Positions 23,123-31,683 of a DNA stretch of 64,000 bases are shown piece by piece. Source of the stretch: Micromonospora ureilytica (GTDB lineage: Bacteria > Actinomycetota > Actinomycetes > Mycobacteriales > Micromonosporaceae); the NCBI RefSeq assembly GCF_015751765.1, contig NZ_JADOTX010000001.1:4898001-4962000 (forward strand). Reading direction: 5' to 3'. The notes under the pieces were generated by a model, which was given only the letters and a program-made list of their open reading frames with translations, was not told where the DNA came from and made no database searches. Numbering within the stretch: position 1 is the first letter of the stretch; each line of letters begins with the position of its first letter. A program made the translations under genes and the position numbers.

Positions 23123-24004
23123 TCACTCCAGCGGATAGAGGCGGGCCGAGTCACCGGGACGGACGCTGTCCGCCACGTGGTCAGCAGTGCTGGCGGCGAT
23201 CGAGCCGAGCAGCGCCAACGAGCGGGCGGACTCCGTACCGGGCTCGGCGTGGTAGATCACCAGCAGCTGCCCGTCGGCGCCCGCCACCGCGAGCTTGTCG
23301 CAGTACAGGTCGAGGTCACCCACCTCAGGATGGTGCAGCCGACTGACGATGCCCTCCCGTCGACGCACCTCGTGGCGCGCCCACAGCTGCCGAAAGCAGT
23401 CGCTCTTGAGTGACAGCTCCCCCACCAGCGCCGTCAACCGCGGGTCGTCGGTGGCCCCGCCCGAGTCGGCACGCATCTGCCCCACCACGCTCTGCATCGC
23501 CTGCCGCCAGTCGCGGAACAGCTCCCGCTCGGCCTGGTCCAGGAACACCGCGCGGAGTCGGTTGGCGCCGGGGGCGAGATTCGGCGACAGTGCCCTCGCC
23601 ATCGAGTTCGAGGCCAGGATGTCGAGGTAGCGATTCTGCACGAAGGCCGGCATGGAGAGCTGCCGCAGCAGGTGCAGGATGCTGGCCGGCACTCGCTCGA
23701 CGGCCGGTCGGGCCGCCCGCCGCGACCGCGTACGGCTCAACCCGATCATGTACGCGGTCGCCTCCGGATCCAGTCCCAGCACTCCGGCCAGGGCGTCGAG
23801 GACCTGCACCGAAGGGTGCCGCTCGCGACCCTGCTCCAACCGGAGGTAGTAGTCGGCGCTGATACCGGCCAGCATCGCCACCTCCTCGCGCCGCAGCCCT
23901 GGCACCCGGCGCAGGCCCACGCCCGGGCCCAACCCGACGTCCTCGGGCCGGGTCTGCTCCCGGCGGGCACGTAGGAAGTCGCCGAGCGGGTTCGTTGCGT
24001 CCAT
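23123..24004 (-). CDS. XRE-family regulator with MmyB-like ligand domain
   Basis: 293 residues. N-terminal HTH (about 10-80): LGDFLRARREQTRPEDVGL, RRVPGLRREEVAMLAGISAD, YYLRLEQGRERHPSVQVL. The C-terminal MmyB-like domain (about 110-280), which binds small hydrophobic ligands in studied cases, includes ILASNSMARALSP, RAVFLDQAERELFRDWRQAM and LYCDKLAVAGADGQLLVIYH. Actinomycetes often pair such genes with a divergent oxidoreductase, as here with the aldo/keto reductase at 24137. A GTGAC(7)GTCAC dyad at 24035-24051 between them is a candidate operator. Confidence 0.9.
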   Translation of the reverse strand: MDATNPLGDFLRARREQTRPEDVGLGPGVGLRRVPGLRREEVAMLAGISADYYLRLEQGRERHPSVQVLDALAGVLGLDPEATAYMIGLSRTRSRRAARPAVERVPASILHLLRQLSMPAFVQNRYLDILASNSMARALSPNLAPGANRLRAVFLDQAERELFRDWRQAMQSVVGQMRADSGGATDDPRLTALVGELSLKSDCFRQLWARHEVRRREGIVSRLHHPEVGDLDLYCDKLAVAGADGQLLVIYHAEPGTESARSLALLGSIAASTADHVADSVRPGDSARLYPLE

Positions 24005-24136
24005 GCCACCGACGGTAGATCGCCGGGCGGCCCGGTGACTGGCTGTGTCACTACCAGGAACAGCTCGCCCTGCCGCCTGGGCGGCTCCCGGCGCACAGTC
24101 GACGTGTACCCACTGCGATCACGGATAGAGGATGAG

Positions 24137-25009
24137 ATGAGCGAGAACCTTCCCGGCGGTGCCCTCACCCCCGCTGACGGCCTCACCCTGAGCCGAATGG
24201 GCTACGGGGCGATGCAGCTGGCCGGGCCCGGTGTCTTCGGCCCGCCCCGCGACCGCAAGCAGGCGCTGGCCGTGCTCCGTGAGGCCGTCGACTTGGGCGT
24301 CCGACACATCGACACCAGCGACTTCTACGGGCCCGTGGTGGTCAACGATCTGATCCGCGAGGCGCTGTTCCCGTACCCCGAGGATCTGCACCTGGTCACC
24401 AAGGTCGGCGCGCGACGTGGCGCCGACCGCTCCTGGATCCCGGCTCTGGAGCCGGACGACCTCAAGGCCCAGGTACGGGAAAACCTGGAGCACCTCGGTC
24501 TGGACGTTCTCGACGTGGTCAACCTGCGGGTCGGCATGGCGGAGGGCGCCGGCGACGCGCCGCTCGGGGCGCAGTTCGCCGCCCTGGCGGAGCTGCGACA
24601 GGAGGGGCTGATCCGGCACCTCGGGCTCAGCAACGTCACGCTCGCCCAGCTCACCGAGGCCCAGGCCATCGCGCCGGTGGTCACCGTGCAGAACCTCTAC
24701 AACCTCGCCAACCGGCAGGACGACGCCCTTGTCGACAGGTGCGCGGAGGAGAACATCGCGTTCGCGGCGTTCTTCCCGCTCGGCGGGTTCACGCCGTTGC
24801 AGTCCGACACGCTCGACGGCGTGGCCGCCCGGCTGGGTGCCTCACCGCAGCAGGTCGCCCTCGCCTGGCTGCTCCAGCGGTCCCCCACCACCGTGCTGAT
24901 CCCCGGCACCTCCAGCGTGGCGCACCTGCGGGAGAACATGGCGGCGGCCGACCTGAAGCTGCCGGCCGACGCGATCGCGGAGTTGGACGCGTTGGCTCCT
25001 AGCGCCTAG
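24137..25009 (+). CDS. Aldo/keto reductase
   Basis: 290 residues, (beta/alpha)8 NADPH-dependent aldo/keto reductase. LSRMGYGAMQLAGPGVFGPP marks the N-terminus; the catalytic Asp and Tyr are in HIDTSDFYGP, and the Lys in LVTKVGARRG. The usual catalytic His position reads VVNLRVG rather than the common LHR or QxH, so activity may be altered. GLSNVTLAQL and VLIPGTSSVAHLRENM bind the cofactor. GAGG lies 6 nt before the ATG. Its TAG shares the palindrome CTAG with the stop codon of the convergent MFS gene. Confidence 0.9.
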   Translation: MSENLPGGALTPADGLTLSRMGYGAMQLAGPGVFGPPRDRKQALAVLREAVDLGVRHIDTSDFYGPVVVNDLIREALFPYPEDLHLVTKVGARRGADRSWIPALEPDDLKAQVRENLEHLGLDVLDVVNLRVGMAEGAGDAPLGAQFAALAELRQEGLIRHLGLSNVTLAQLTEAQAIAPVVTVQNLYNLANRQDDALVDRCAEENIAFAAFFPLGGFTPLQSDTLDGVAARLGASPQQVALAWLLQRSPTTVLIPGTSSVAHLRENMAAADLKLPADAIAELDALAPSA

Positions 25010-26553
25010 TGCTGGTGCGGCCGGTTGCGGATGAGGGTGAGCGCGAGCACGGCGGTGACCAGGAAGACGATGCCGTTGATCCGCAACCCGGCCTGGACAC
25101 CGGAGGTCAGTGCCTCGGCGATCGCCGCCCGGACCGGTTCGGGCAGCGGCTGGTCGCCGTTGGCGCCGGAGGCCACCGCCGCCTGCACGGCGGTACTGGT
25201 GGGTTCGCCGACCTGGTGCGCGGCGAGTCGGTCCGGCAGGTCGGCCACCATCGTGGTGGTGAGCAGCGTGCCGAGCACTGACGAACCGAGCACCGAGCCG
25301 ACCTGCCGGGCGGCGTTGACCGCCCCCGAGGCCATGCCGGCCTGGTCGGGCGCGACGCTGGCCAACGCCGCCGCCGTCGCCGGGGCGACCACCAGCCCGC
25401 TGGCCGCCCCGAACAACGCGAACAACGCCCAGCGGTGACCGAACGACGTGGTCGGCCCCTGGTTCGCCAGAGCGAAGCTCGCCACCGCACCGAGGACCAG
25501 GCCGAGGGTCAACGGCGCTTTGAATCCGGTACGACGGATCGCGCGACCGGCACCGAAGGCGACCAGCACGTAGGCGCCGAACAGCACCAGCATCCGCCAG
25601 CCGGTATCCAGCGGGCTGAGCGCCTGGGCGCGTTCGTGGAAGAGGACCAGCAGGATCGCCACGCCGGTGAAACCGAACAGCGACACCGCGCCGACGACCA
25701 TGACAGCGCTGAACGACGCGGACCGGAACAGCCGTACGTCGAGCATTGGCGCGCTGGTCCGCAGCTCGACCAGCACGAACGCGACAAGCGCGACGGCCGC
25801 GACGACCCAGGCCGCCGACACCACCGGGTTGGTGTGGCCGACCTTGCCGCCCTGGATCAGCGCGTAGACGGCGGCCGCGATGGCGACGGTGCCCAGCAGC
25901 AGGCCGGGCACGTCGAGACGGGCGGCGCTCGGCCGGGACTCGGCCACCCCGACGACGGCGACGACGAGGGTGATCAGGCCCAGCGCGATCGTCGACAGGT
26001 AGACGCTGTGCCACTGGTAGTGCCGTAGCAGGAAGCCGGCGATGAGTGGGCCGATCGCGAGCCCGATGCCGGACGCCGCCGACCACGCGGTGATGACCTC
26101 GGTCCGTCGGTGCGGGTCGGTGAAGGTCGCGCCGAGGATCGCCAGGCTGTTCGGCAGGATCAGTGCCCCACCGAGGCCGGCGACCAACTGCCCGACGATC
26201 ACCCACGCGACGCTCGGAGCGCCGGCCACGACGGCTGCGCCCAGGATCATCGCGACGACCCCGGCACCGAACATGCGCTTACGCCCGTAGCGGCTGCCCA
26301 GGGTGGCCGCGGACAGCACGACGCTCGCCACCATCAGGGTGTAGGCGCTGGGGATCCAGACCAGAGTGGTGGGGTCGACCCCCAGGTCCCGCTGGATCGT
26401 GGTCAACGCGGAGACCGTCGCGGTGATCTGCAGGAACGTGATCATCGCGCCCAGGCACATGGCGATCAGGGTCACCGGGCGGGAGCCGCGGAAGGCTGAG
26501 CGGTCGGTGGCGGCCGCTCCGGACGGGGTCGGGGCCGTGGTGCTGGTGGTCAC
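25006..26553 (-). CDS. MFS multidrug exporter, DHA2 type
   Basis: 515 residues, about 14 membrane segments. The early segment has ITFLQITATVSALTTIQRDL rather than the usual LDxTIVNVALP, so it is a divergent DHA2 member. SAATLGSRYGRKRMF is motif A, and AASGIGLAIGPLIAGFLL the motif-C region. The GTG start has AAGGA 8 nt upstream. It is divergent from the HxlR gene at 26657, with the inverted repeat at 26577-26600 in between, so the HxlR protein probably controls it. Substrate unknown. Confidence 0.92.
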   Translation of the reverse strand: MTTSTTAPTPSGAAATDRSAFRGSRPVTLIAMCLGAMITFLQITATVSALTTIQRDLGVDPTTLVWIPSAYTLMVASVVLSAATLGSRYGRKRMFGAGVVAMILGAAVVAGAPSVAWVIVGQLVAGLGGALILPNSLAILGATFTDPHRRTEVITAWSAASGIGLAIGPLIAGFLLRHYQWHSVYLSTIALGLITLVVAVVGVAESRPSAARLDVPGLLLGTVAIAAAVYALIQGGKVGHTNPVVSAAWVVAAVALVAFVLVELRTSAPMLDVRLFRSASFSAVMVVGAVSLFGFTGVAILLVLFHERAQALSPLDTGWRMLVLFGAYVLVAFGAGRAIRRTGFKAPLTLGLVLGAVASFALANQGPTTSFGHRWALFALFGAASGLVVAPATAAALASVAPDQAGMASGAVNAARQVGSVLGSSVLGTLLTTTMVADLPDRLAAHQVGEPTSTAVQAAVASGANGDQPLPEPVRAAIAEALTSGVQAGLRINGIVFLVTAVLALTLIRNRPHQH

Positions 26554-26576
26554 TGAAGATCCTTCAGGCTGGTGGT

Positions 26577-26600
26577 CTGACTTCCGTATGCGTAAGTCAG
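26577..26600. promoter_or_regulatory. Inverted repeat between MFS and HxlR genes
   Basis: CTGACTT and AAGTCAG are 7-bp arms separated by 10 bp. Another AAGTCAG lies at 26636-26642, nearer the HxlR start. This is the best candidate operator for the HxlR regulator at 26657. Confidence 0.6.
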
Positions 26601-26656
26601 CACGATCCAGTGAAGCACCTGGCTAGCCTTCATGCAAGTCAGGTACGCTGGAGGGC

Positions 26657-27136
26657 ATGGAGGACCTACGAGACGATCGCGACTCCTGGACGAGCGAGAA
26701 CTGCTCGGTGGCCCGGGCGATGGACATCGTGGGCAGCAGGTCGACGGTCCTGATCATGCGCGAGGCCCTGCTCGGCACACGCCGCTTCGACGACTTCGTC
26801 CGCCGAGTCGGCGTCGGCGAGCCCGCCATGGCCGCCCGACTCAAGGAGATGGTCACCGCCGGGCTGCTCGAACGATTCCCCTACCGGGAGCCGGGGCAGC
26901 GCACCCGCCACGAGTACCAACTCACCCACAAGGGCCGCGAACTCCTGCCCGTCATCACCGCACTGCGCAACTGGGGCGACACCTGGGCCGCCACCGACAC
27001 CGGCCCGTCCATCGTCGCCACCCACCACGACTGCGGCGAGCCGATCCGCGCGGTTCTCCGCTGCGCCGCCGGCCACGAGATAGCGGACGGCGACATCGAC
27101 ATCATCGCCGGCCCGGGCCTCGTCCGGCGCGACTGA
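26657..27136 (+). CDS. HxlR-family transcriptional regulator
   Basis: 159 residues. CSVARAMDIVGSRSTVLIMR, ALLGTRRFDDFVRRVGVGEP, RLKEMVTAGLLERFPYREPG and YQLTHKGRELLPVITALRNW form the winged helix. The N-terminal Cys at about residue 16 is conserved in the family. The C-terminus has a second Cys pair (CGEPIRAVLRC), possibly a metal or disulfide site. ATG start at 26657 with GGAGGGC just upstream. Divergent from the DHA2 exporter. Confidence 0.9.
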   Translation: MEDLRDDRDSWTSENCSVARAMDIVGSRSTVLIMREALLGTRRFDDFVRRVGVGEPAMAARLKEMVTAGLLERFPYREPGQRTRHEYQLTHKGRELLPVITALRNWGDTWAATDTGPSIVATHHDCGEPIRAVLRCAAGHEIADGDIDIIAGPGLVRRD

Positions 27137-27236
27137 CCCTCCGCGCCACGACCGGACCGGCACCTCACGTCGCGTGCCGTCACTTCTATCGATCATGGTG
27201 ACTGGAAGTGTCGTACACCTGTTCTAACCTCGGGGC

Positions 27237-28487
27237 ATGGTCGAGGAGTTGGCGCAGGCGGATGACGTGGTCGCGGCCTGCGTCGACGCCCCCGCCTGGC
27301 CGCTCCCGGAACATGACCTGATCGCCGCGCTCGACGCCGCGCACCGTCTTCAGCAACGCCTCGCCGCCGTCACCCTCACCCTCATCCGCGAGATCGACGG
27401 CCGCGGCACCGCCCACACCCAAGGAGCCTCCTCCACCGCTGTCTGGCTCCGCGAACGCCTCCGGCTGACCGTTCCCGCCGCCCGCCGCCTGATCGACCTC
27501 GCCACCGCCCTCGACACCGGCAACCCCGGCATCCGACAAGCGCTGGCTGATGGCGCCATCAGCCAGGACCAGGCCCGGGTCATCGCCGACACTGTCGACA
27601 CCGTCAGCACGTCGGCCGACGCCGTGACCGCCGACAAAGCGGTAGGTGTGCTCGTCGGCTGGGCCGCACAGTTCGACCCCACCCACCTGCGCAAGCTCGG
27701 CACCCGCATCCTCGACCACGTCGCCCCCGACATCGCCGACGCCGCCGCCCAAGCCGCCCTCGACGCCGAAGCACGCCGCGCCACCCGCGACCGCCACCTC
27801 ACGTTGTCCGAGCAGACCGACGGCCGACTGCGGCTCACCGGCACCCTCGACGCCGAAACCGCCAGCCTGCTCCGCGCCGCCATCGACCCGCTGAGCGCAC
27901 CCTCCGGGCCCGACGACCAGCGCTCCGCCGCGCAACGTCGCCACGACGCCCTCGCCGACCTCTGCCGGCTCACCCTGCGCACCACCGAACTACCCGAACA
28001 CGGCGGCGACCCCGCGCAGATCGTCGTCACCACCAGCTACGACGGGCTGACGCGACAACTGAGCAGCGGCGCCCTCGACACCGGCCTCGGCCTCACACCC
28101 GAGGCCGTGCGTCTGCTGGCCTGCGACGCGACCCTGCTGCCCGCCGTCCTCGGCGGCGCCGGCCAGGTCCTCGACGTCGGCCGACAACGCCGCCTCATCA
28201 CCGGGCCGCTACGCCGCGCCCTCGTGCTCCGCGACCGCGGGTGCGCCTTCCCCGGCTGCGACCGACCACCCCGCTGGTGCCACGCCCACCACATCCACCA
28301 CTGGGCCGACGGCGGCACCACCAGCCTGGCCAACGCCGTCCTGCTCTGCGGCCACCACCACCGACACCTGCACCACAGCGACTGGACCGTCCACCTCAGT
28401 GGCGACGGCCACCCCGAATTCGTGCCGCCCGCCTGGCTCGACCCCGAACAACTCCCCCGCCGCAACCACTACCACCGACGAACGTAG
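27237..28487 (+). CDS. DUF222 protein with C-terminal HNH endonuclease domain
   Basis: 416 residues. The helical DUF222 domain (about 25-300) contains GASSTAVWLRERLRLTVPAA, ALADGAISQDQARVIADTVD and LDAETASLLRAAIDPLSAP. The HNH domain at about 320-385 has RDRGCAFPGCDRPPRWCHAH, then HIHHWADGGTTSLANAVLLC and GHHHRHLHH, with paired CxxC-type zinc ligands. This architecture (13E12/REP13E12-like) is abundant and often multicopy in actinobacteria; function is unproved and may involve mobile DNA. It sits alone, with no recombinase beside it. Confidence 0.9.
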   Translation: MVEELAQADDVVAACVDAPAWPLPEHDLIAALDAAHRLQQRLAAVTLTLIREIDGRGTAHTQGASSTAVWLRERLRLTVPAARRLIDLATALDTGNPGIRQALADGAISQDQARVIADTVDTVSTSADAVTADKAVGVLVGWAAQFDPTHLRKLGTRILDHVAPDIADAAAQAALDAEARRATRDRHLTLSEQTDGRLRLTGTLDAETASLLRAAIDPLSAPSGPDDQRSAAQRRHDALADLCRLTLRTTELPEHGGDPAQIVVTTSYDGLTRQLSSGALDTGLGLTPEAVRLLACDATLLPAVLGGAGQVLDVGRQRRLITGPLRRALVLRDRGCAFPGCDRPPRWCHAHHIHHWADGGTTSLANAVLLCGHHHRHLHHSDWTVHLSGDGHPEFVPPAWLDPEQLPRRNHYHRRT

Positions 28488-28755
28488 GAACAGCCGGCCG
28501 AGAACGATCACCCCTCAGCCGGCCAACCACATCCGCACTCGGGTCACAGTGAGGGGACTTGATCTCGGCGGCCGGGCCGGCCGTGACGCGCCCCTCGCCC
28601 GGGCCGCCCTGCGCCAATGCCGCGACCTCGTCCCGGCCTGAACCGGCCTGACGGATGGTGCGGGGTGGGGGACCGCCCGGTACGTCTCCAGAGGTCTGCG
28701 GCAATACCGGCTCGGTCGCCGCGCCGGGTGCCGCGCAACAGCGGCCCGACCGGTG
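28488..28755. other. Intergenic region between convergent genes
   Basis: 268 bp between the DUF222-HNH stop and the stop of the secreted protein gene. No ORF with convincing codon bias and no strong terminator stem seen. Confidence 0.45.
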
Positions 28756-29181
28756 TCAGCGGACGATCCGCACCACCTGTTCGGCCTGGGCGAATTCGCA
28801 GTTCGCCCCCGGACAGGCGGAGATCGACGCCAGCAGCAGCGCCTCGCCGGTGCGGAACGGAACGCCGGCGACATCGGCCTGGAAGAGCGCCGACAACGGC
28901 TGTGCCTGACCGGTACAGGTCCAGGCAGGGTACTGCGGTTCGGACGCGTAGGCGATGCGGTTGCCGACCGCCTGGGTGATTCTGGCACGCACCTCTCCGG
29001 AGGCGCCCTCGTCACAGGTCACCACGTAGTCCAGGCGCACACCGGCGCCCTTGGCCACCAGGGTCACCGAGCTGATCTGGAGGGTGGGGGTGGCGGCGGC
29101 CGCCGGAGCGGCGCCAGCGAGCACGAGCATCGGCAGCACGAGGGCCAGGGTCATCGCGGTCAAGCGGCGGGTGCGTGGCAT
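28756..29181 (-). CDS. Secreted hypothetical protein
   Basis: 141 residues with a Sec signal peptide: basic MPRTRRLT, hydrophobic core ALVLPMLVLAGAA and cleavage near APAAAA-TP. The mature part of about 110 residues has two cysteine pairs (CDEGASG with AWTCTGQ, and CPGANC), suggesting disulfides in a beta-rich exported domain. It is downstream of the GH27 gene on the same strand but separated by a strong terminator, so probably has its own promoter. ATG at 29181 is chosen because it starts the signal peptide and follows GGAG. Function unknown. Confidence 0.78.
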   Translation of the reverse strand: MPRTRRLTAMTLALVLPMLVLAGAAPAAAATPTLQISSVTLVAKGAGVRLDYVVTCDEGASGEVRARITQAVGNRIAYASEPQYPAWTCTGQAQPLSALFQADVAGVPFRTGEALLLASISACPGANCEFAQAEQVVRIVR

Positions 29182-29366
29182 TGGACGGGCTCCGTCTCCG
29201 GGTGGCCCCGCCCGCCCGGAGTGGACGGAGGACGACCGAGTCATATCATCGACCGCAGTCACTGGCTCAGTCAACGTCCCGGACGCGCTGACCTCGACCT
29301 TCCGGTCGCGGGCCCACCAGCCCTCCCAGCGGCGGGGCAACCGGGGTGGCGGGGCAGGGAAACCGA

Positions 29367-29408
29367 GGTGGCGGGCCGCCGCCGCAACCTGGCCGGCGGC
29401 CCGCCACC
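29367..29408 (-). terminator. Strong hairpin terminator after the GH27 gene
   Basis: Perfect 15-bp GC-rich arms (29367-29381 and 29394-29408; GGTGGCGGGCCGCCG) around a 12-nt loop, directly after the GH27 stop at 29415. No T tract follows, as is common in high-GC actinomycetes. Confidence 0.7.
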
Positions 29409-29414
29409 CGCGGA

Positions 29415-31637
29415 TCAGAGAACGATCTGGTGTACCCGGTCGTCCACGCCGCGTACCGTCAGCCAGGCGCTGCCGTTGGCACCGGCGGCGGCCCCGGGCG
29501 CACCCCGGAACGCGTCGGTGGCGAACTCACCGCGTCGGAACCAGCCGCCCCAGGCCCCGTCGGCCAGGTTGCGCTGCCAGAGCCGGTTGTCGGCGGCCAG
29601 CGCGAACAGGTACACCCGGCCGGAGGTGGCGAGCAGTGTCGGGCTGCCGCTGGTGGTGCCGCCCAGGTTGGTCCAGGCCGACCAGGTGGTGCCGGTCCGG
29701 CTGCTCCACCACACCTCGTCGGTGCGGCTGCGGACCGCCACGTGCAGCACACCGGCGTCGTCGACGACAGCGCTCGGCCGACCGTAGAACGGCCGGTTCT
29801 CGGGAGTACCGACGCCGGTCCAGCCGGCGCTCGGCGTACGCGACCAGAGCTTGCCGTCGGCGCCGCGGGCGACCATCGTCCACTGTGTCGGGTTGGTCCA
29901 GGCCACAGTTGGCGCGTCGGTCAGCGTGCCACCGAGGCTGCGCCACGGTCCCCACCTGCCGGCCACGTAACTGCGCTGCCAGGCGGCGTTGTCGGTGCCG
30001 CGGACGAAGACGTCGAGCCGCCCGTCGGCGGAGCCGTACGCCGCCGGCTGGCCGAGAATCCGGCCGCCGACCGGGCCGCCGAGGGAGGTCCACCGGCTCC
30101 CCCAGGTCGTACCGGAGCGGGTGTTGACGGCCAGCGCACCGGAAGCGTCGCGGACGAAGGCGGTGGCGTGGGTGTCGTCCACCCGGACCAGCGCCGGGCT
30201 GGCGCTCGCGGTGCCACCGAGGTCGGCGCCGGCGACCTGGTCGGTGCCGGTCAGGCCGAGCATGGCCACCCCGTGCGCCGGCACCTCGACGGTGTACGAG
30301 CCGGTGAACCGCTGCTCGCCGGGGGTGCCCGGCTGGGCGTCCAGGGTGGATCGGGACCACAGGTCACGGACCTTCACCGACCCGCCGAGGGCGACGTCGG
30401 CGAAGTTCACGGTGATCTGCTGGGCGGTGTCGTGCCGGTTGAGCAGCGCGACGGCCCGCTTGCCGGATCCGGCGAGCACCTTGCTCCAGACCTGCGCGTC
30501 GGTGCCGGTGTCGGCGACCTTGACGCCCTGCCGGACCAGTGGGTCCTGGTCCACCGCGATGATCTCCGGGTTGGTCAGCGCCGAGATCATCTCCTTCGGC
30601 AGGCCGCGCGGGTCGGAGCCGATCACCAGCGGCGCGGCCATGATGGCCCACATGCCGAGCTGCGTCTTCGACTCGTCCAGGCTCAACTCGTACCCGCCGT
30701 CGGGCAGCGGGCGCATCGGCAGCAGGTAGTCCGGGTCGTTGTAGTGCCCCGGTCCGGTGGCCGCCGGGTGGTACGCGTTGACGTCCATGTTGCGCAGCAC
30801 CCACGGGTACGCCCACTGCGGGGTCGGGTCGGTGAGCCCCACGTCGGTGTAGGTCCGCCAGGAGTCGGCGATGGTGGGCGCGTACGTGTAGCTCCAGGTG
30901 GAGAGCTGCTCCGGGGTGTACGGGCCACCGCCCCAGTCCGAGCTGACCGGGTTGCAGATGTTGAGCAGCATCGGCCGGGGCGACTGGCGTACCGCGTCGG
31001 CCAACTCCCGGAAGGTGGTCTCCGGGTCGAGGCCGGCGGCCCGGCCGCAGAGCCAGTCGGCCTTCAGCGCGTCGAAGCCCCAGCCGGCGAACTGGGCGAT
31101 GTCCGCCCGGTAGTGGCCGTTGCTGCCGAGCCCGCACTGTCCCGGCAGGTACGGGCCGGCGTCGGTGTAGATGCCGGCCTTCATCCCCTTGCTGTGGATG
31201 TACGCGGCCAGCGCGGCCATCCCACCGGGGAAGCGGGCCGGGTCGGCGACGAGGTTGCCGGCCTCGTTGCGCGGGGTGGGCGCCGCCCAGTTGCCGTCGA
31301 TCCAGACGTAGGTGTAGCCGGCATCGCGCAGACCACTGTTGACCATGTAGTCGGTGACCGACCGTACTTCGGCCTCGGTGGGGTCGCCACCGAGACCGAA
31401 GTAGGTGTTCCAGCCCTGGTAGGGCGTCGGGGCGAGCCCGCTGTTGAAGAAGGTCGGCGCGCCCTGGTCCTCCGCGCCGGTAGCCGCCGGGGCGTGGCCG
31501 GGATGGCCGGGATGGCCGGGCCCGTGGCCGACCTGCGGTGGGTCGGCGTGGGGTGGGCCGGCCATCGCCGGCATCGGGCTGGCCAGGCCCAGGCCGAGCA
31601 CGGCCAGGGCAGCGGTCAGCTGTCGGTTCAGGCGCAT
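29415..31637 (-). CDS. Secreted GH27 alpha-galactosidase with C-terminal propeller-like domain
   Basis: 740 residues. Signal peptide MRLNRQLTAALAVLGLGLAS is followed by a His/Gly/Pro-rich linker (GHGPGHPGHPGHAP, about 37-50). The GH27 (beta/alpha)8 domain spans about 65-355: PYQGWNTYFGLGGD, VWIDGNWAAP, nucleophile Asp in ALKADWLCG, acid/base Asp in ADSWRTYTDV, and YNDPDYLLPM. A beta-sandwich follows. The last 320 residues are repeats with SLGG, GSP and WTNLGG elements, a tectonin/PLL-like lectin propeller likely to bind glycans. Expected to release galactose from alpha-galactosides outside the cell. It is the last gene of the minus-strand import operon starting at 36803. Confidence 0.92.
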   Translation of the reverse strand: MRLNRQLTAALAVLGLGLASPMPAMAGPPHADPPQVGHGPGHPGHPGHAPAATGAEDQGAPTFFNSGLAPTPYQGWNTYFGLGGDPTEAEVRSVTDYMVNSGLRDAGYTYVWIDGNWAAPTPRNEAGNLVADPARFPGGMAALAAYIHSKGMKAGIYTDAGPYLPGQCGLGSNGHYRADIAQFAGWGFDALKADWLCGRAAGLDPETTFRELADAVRQSPRPMLLNICNPVSSDWGGGPYTPEQLSTWSYTYAPTIADSWRTYTDVGLTDPTPQWAYPWVLRNMDVNAYHPAATGPGHYNDPDYLLPMRPLPDGGYELSLDESKTQLGMWAIMAAPLVIGSDPRGLPKEMISALTNPEIIAVDQDPLVRQGVKVADTGTDAQVWSKVLAGSGKRAVALLNRHDTAQQITVNFADVALGGSVKVRDLWSRSTLDAQPGTPGEQRFTGSYTVEVPAHGVAMLGLTGTDQVAGADLGGTASASPALVRVDDTHATAFVRDASGALAVNTRSGTTWGSRWTSLGGPVGGRILGQPAAYGSADGRLDVFVRGTDNAAWQRSYVAGRWGPWRSLGGTLTDAPTVAWTNPTQWTMVARGADGKLWSRTPSAGWTGVGTPENRPFYGRPSAVVDDAGVLHVAVRSRTDEVWWSSRTGTTWSAWTNLGGTTSGSPTLLATSGRVYLFALAADNRLWQRNLADGAWGGWFRRGEFATDAFRGAPGAAAGANGSAWLTVRGVDDRVHQIVL

Positions 31638-31683
31638 GGAGGTACTCCTGTCCCTCGGGGGTGGGGGTGGTGGTGCTCCGAAC

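Noticed and set aside
27237..28487. Considering the DUF222-HNH gene as part of a mobile intron or IS
   Set aside because: No terminal repeats, reverse transcriptase or recombinase nearby; kept as a stand-alone gene.
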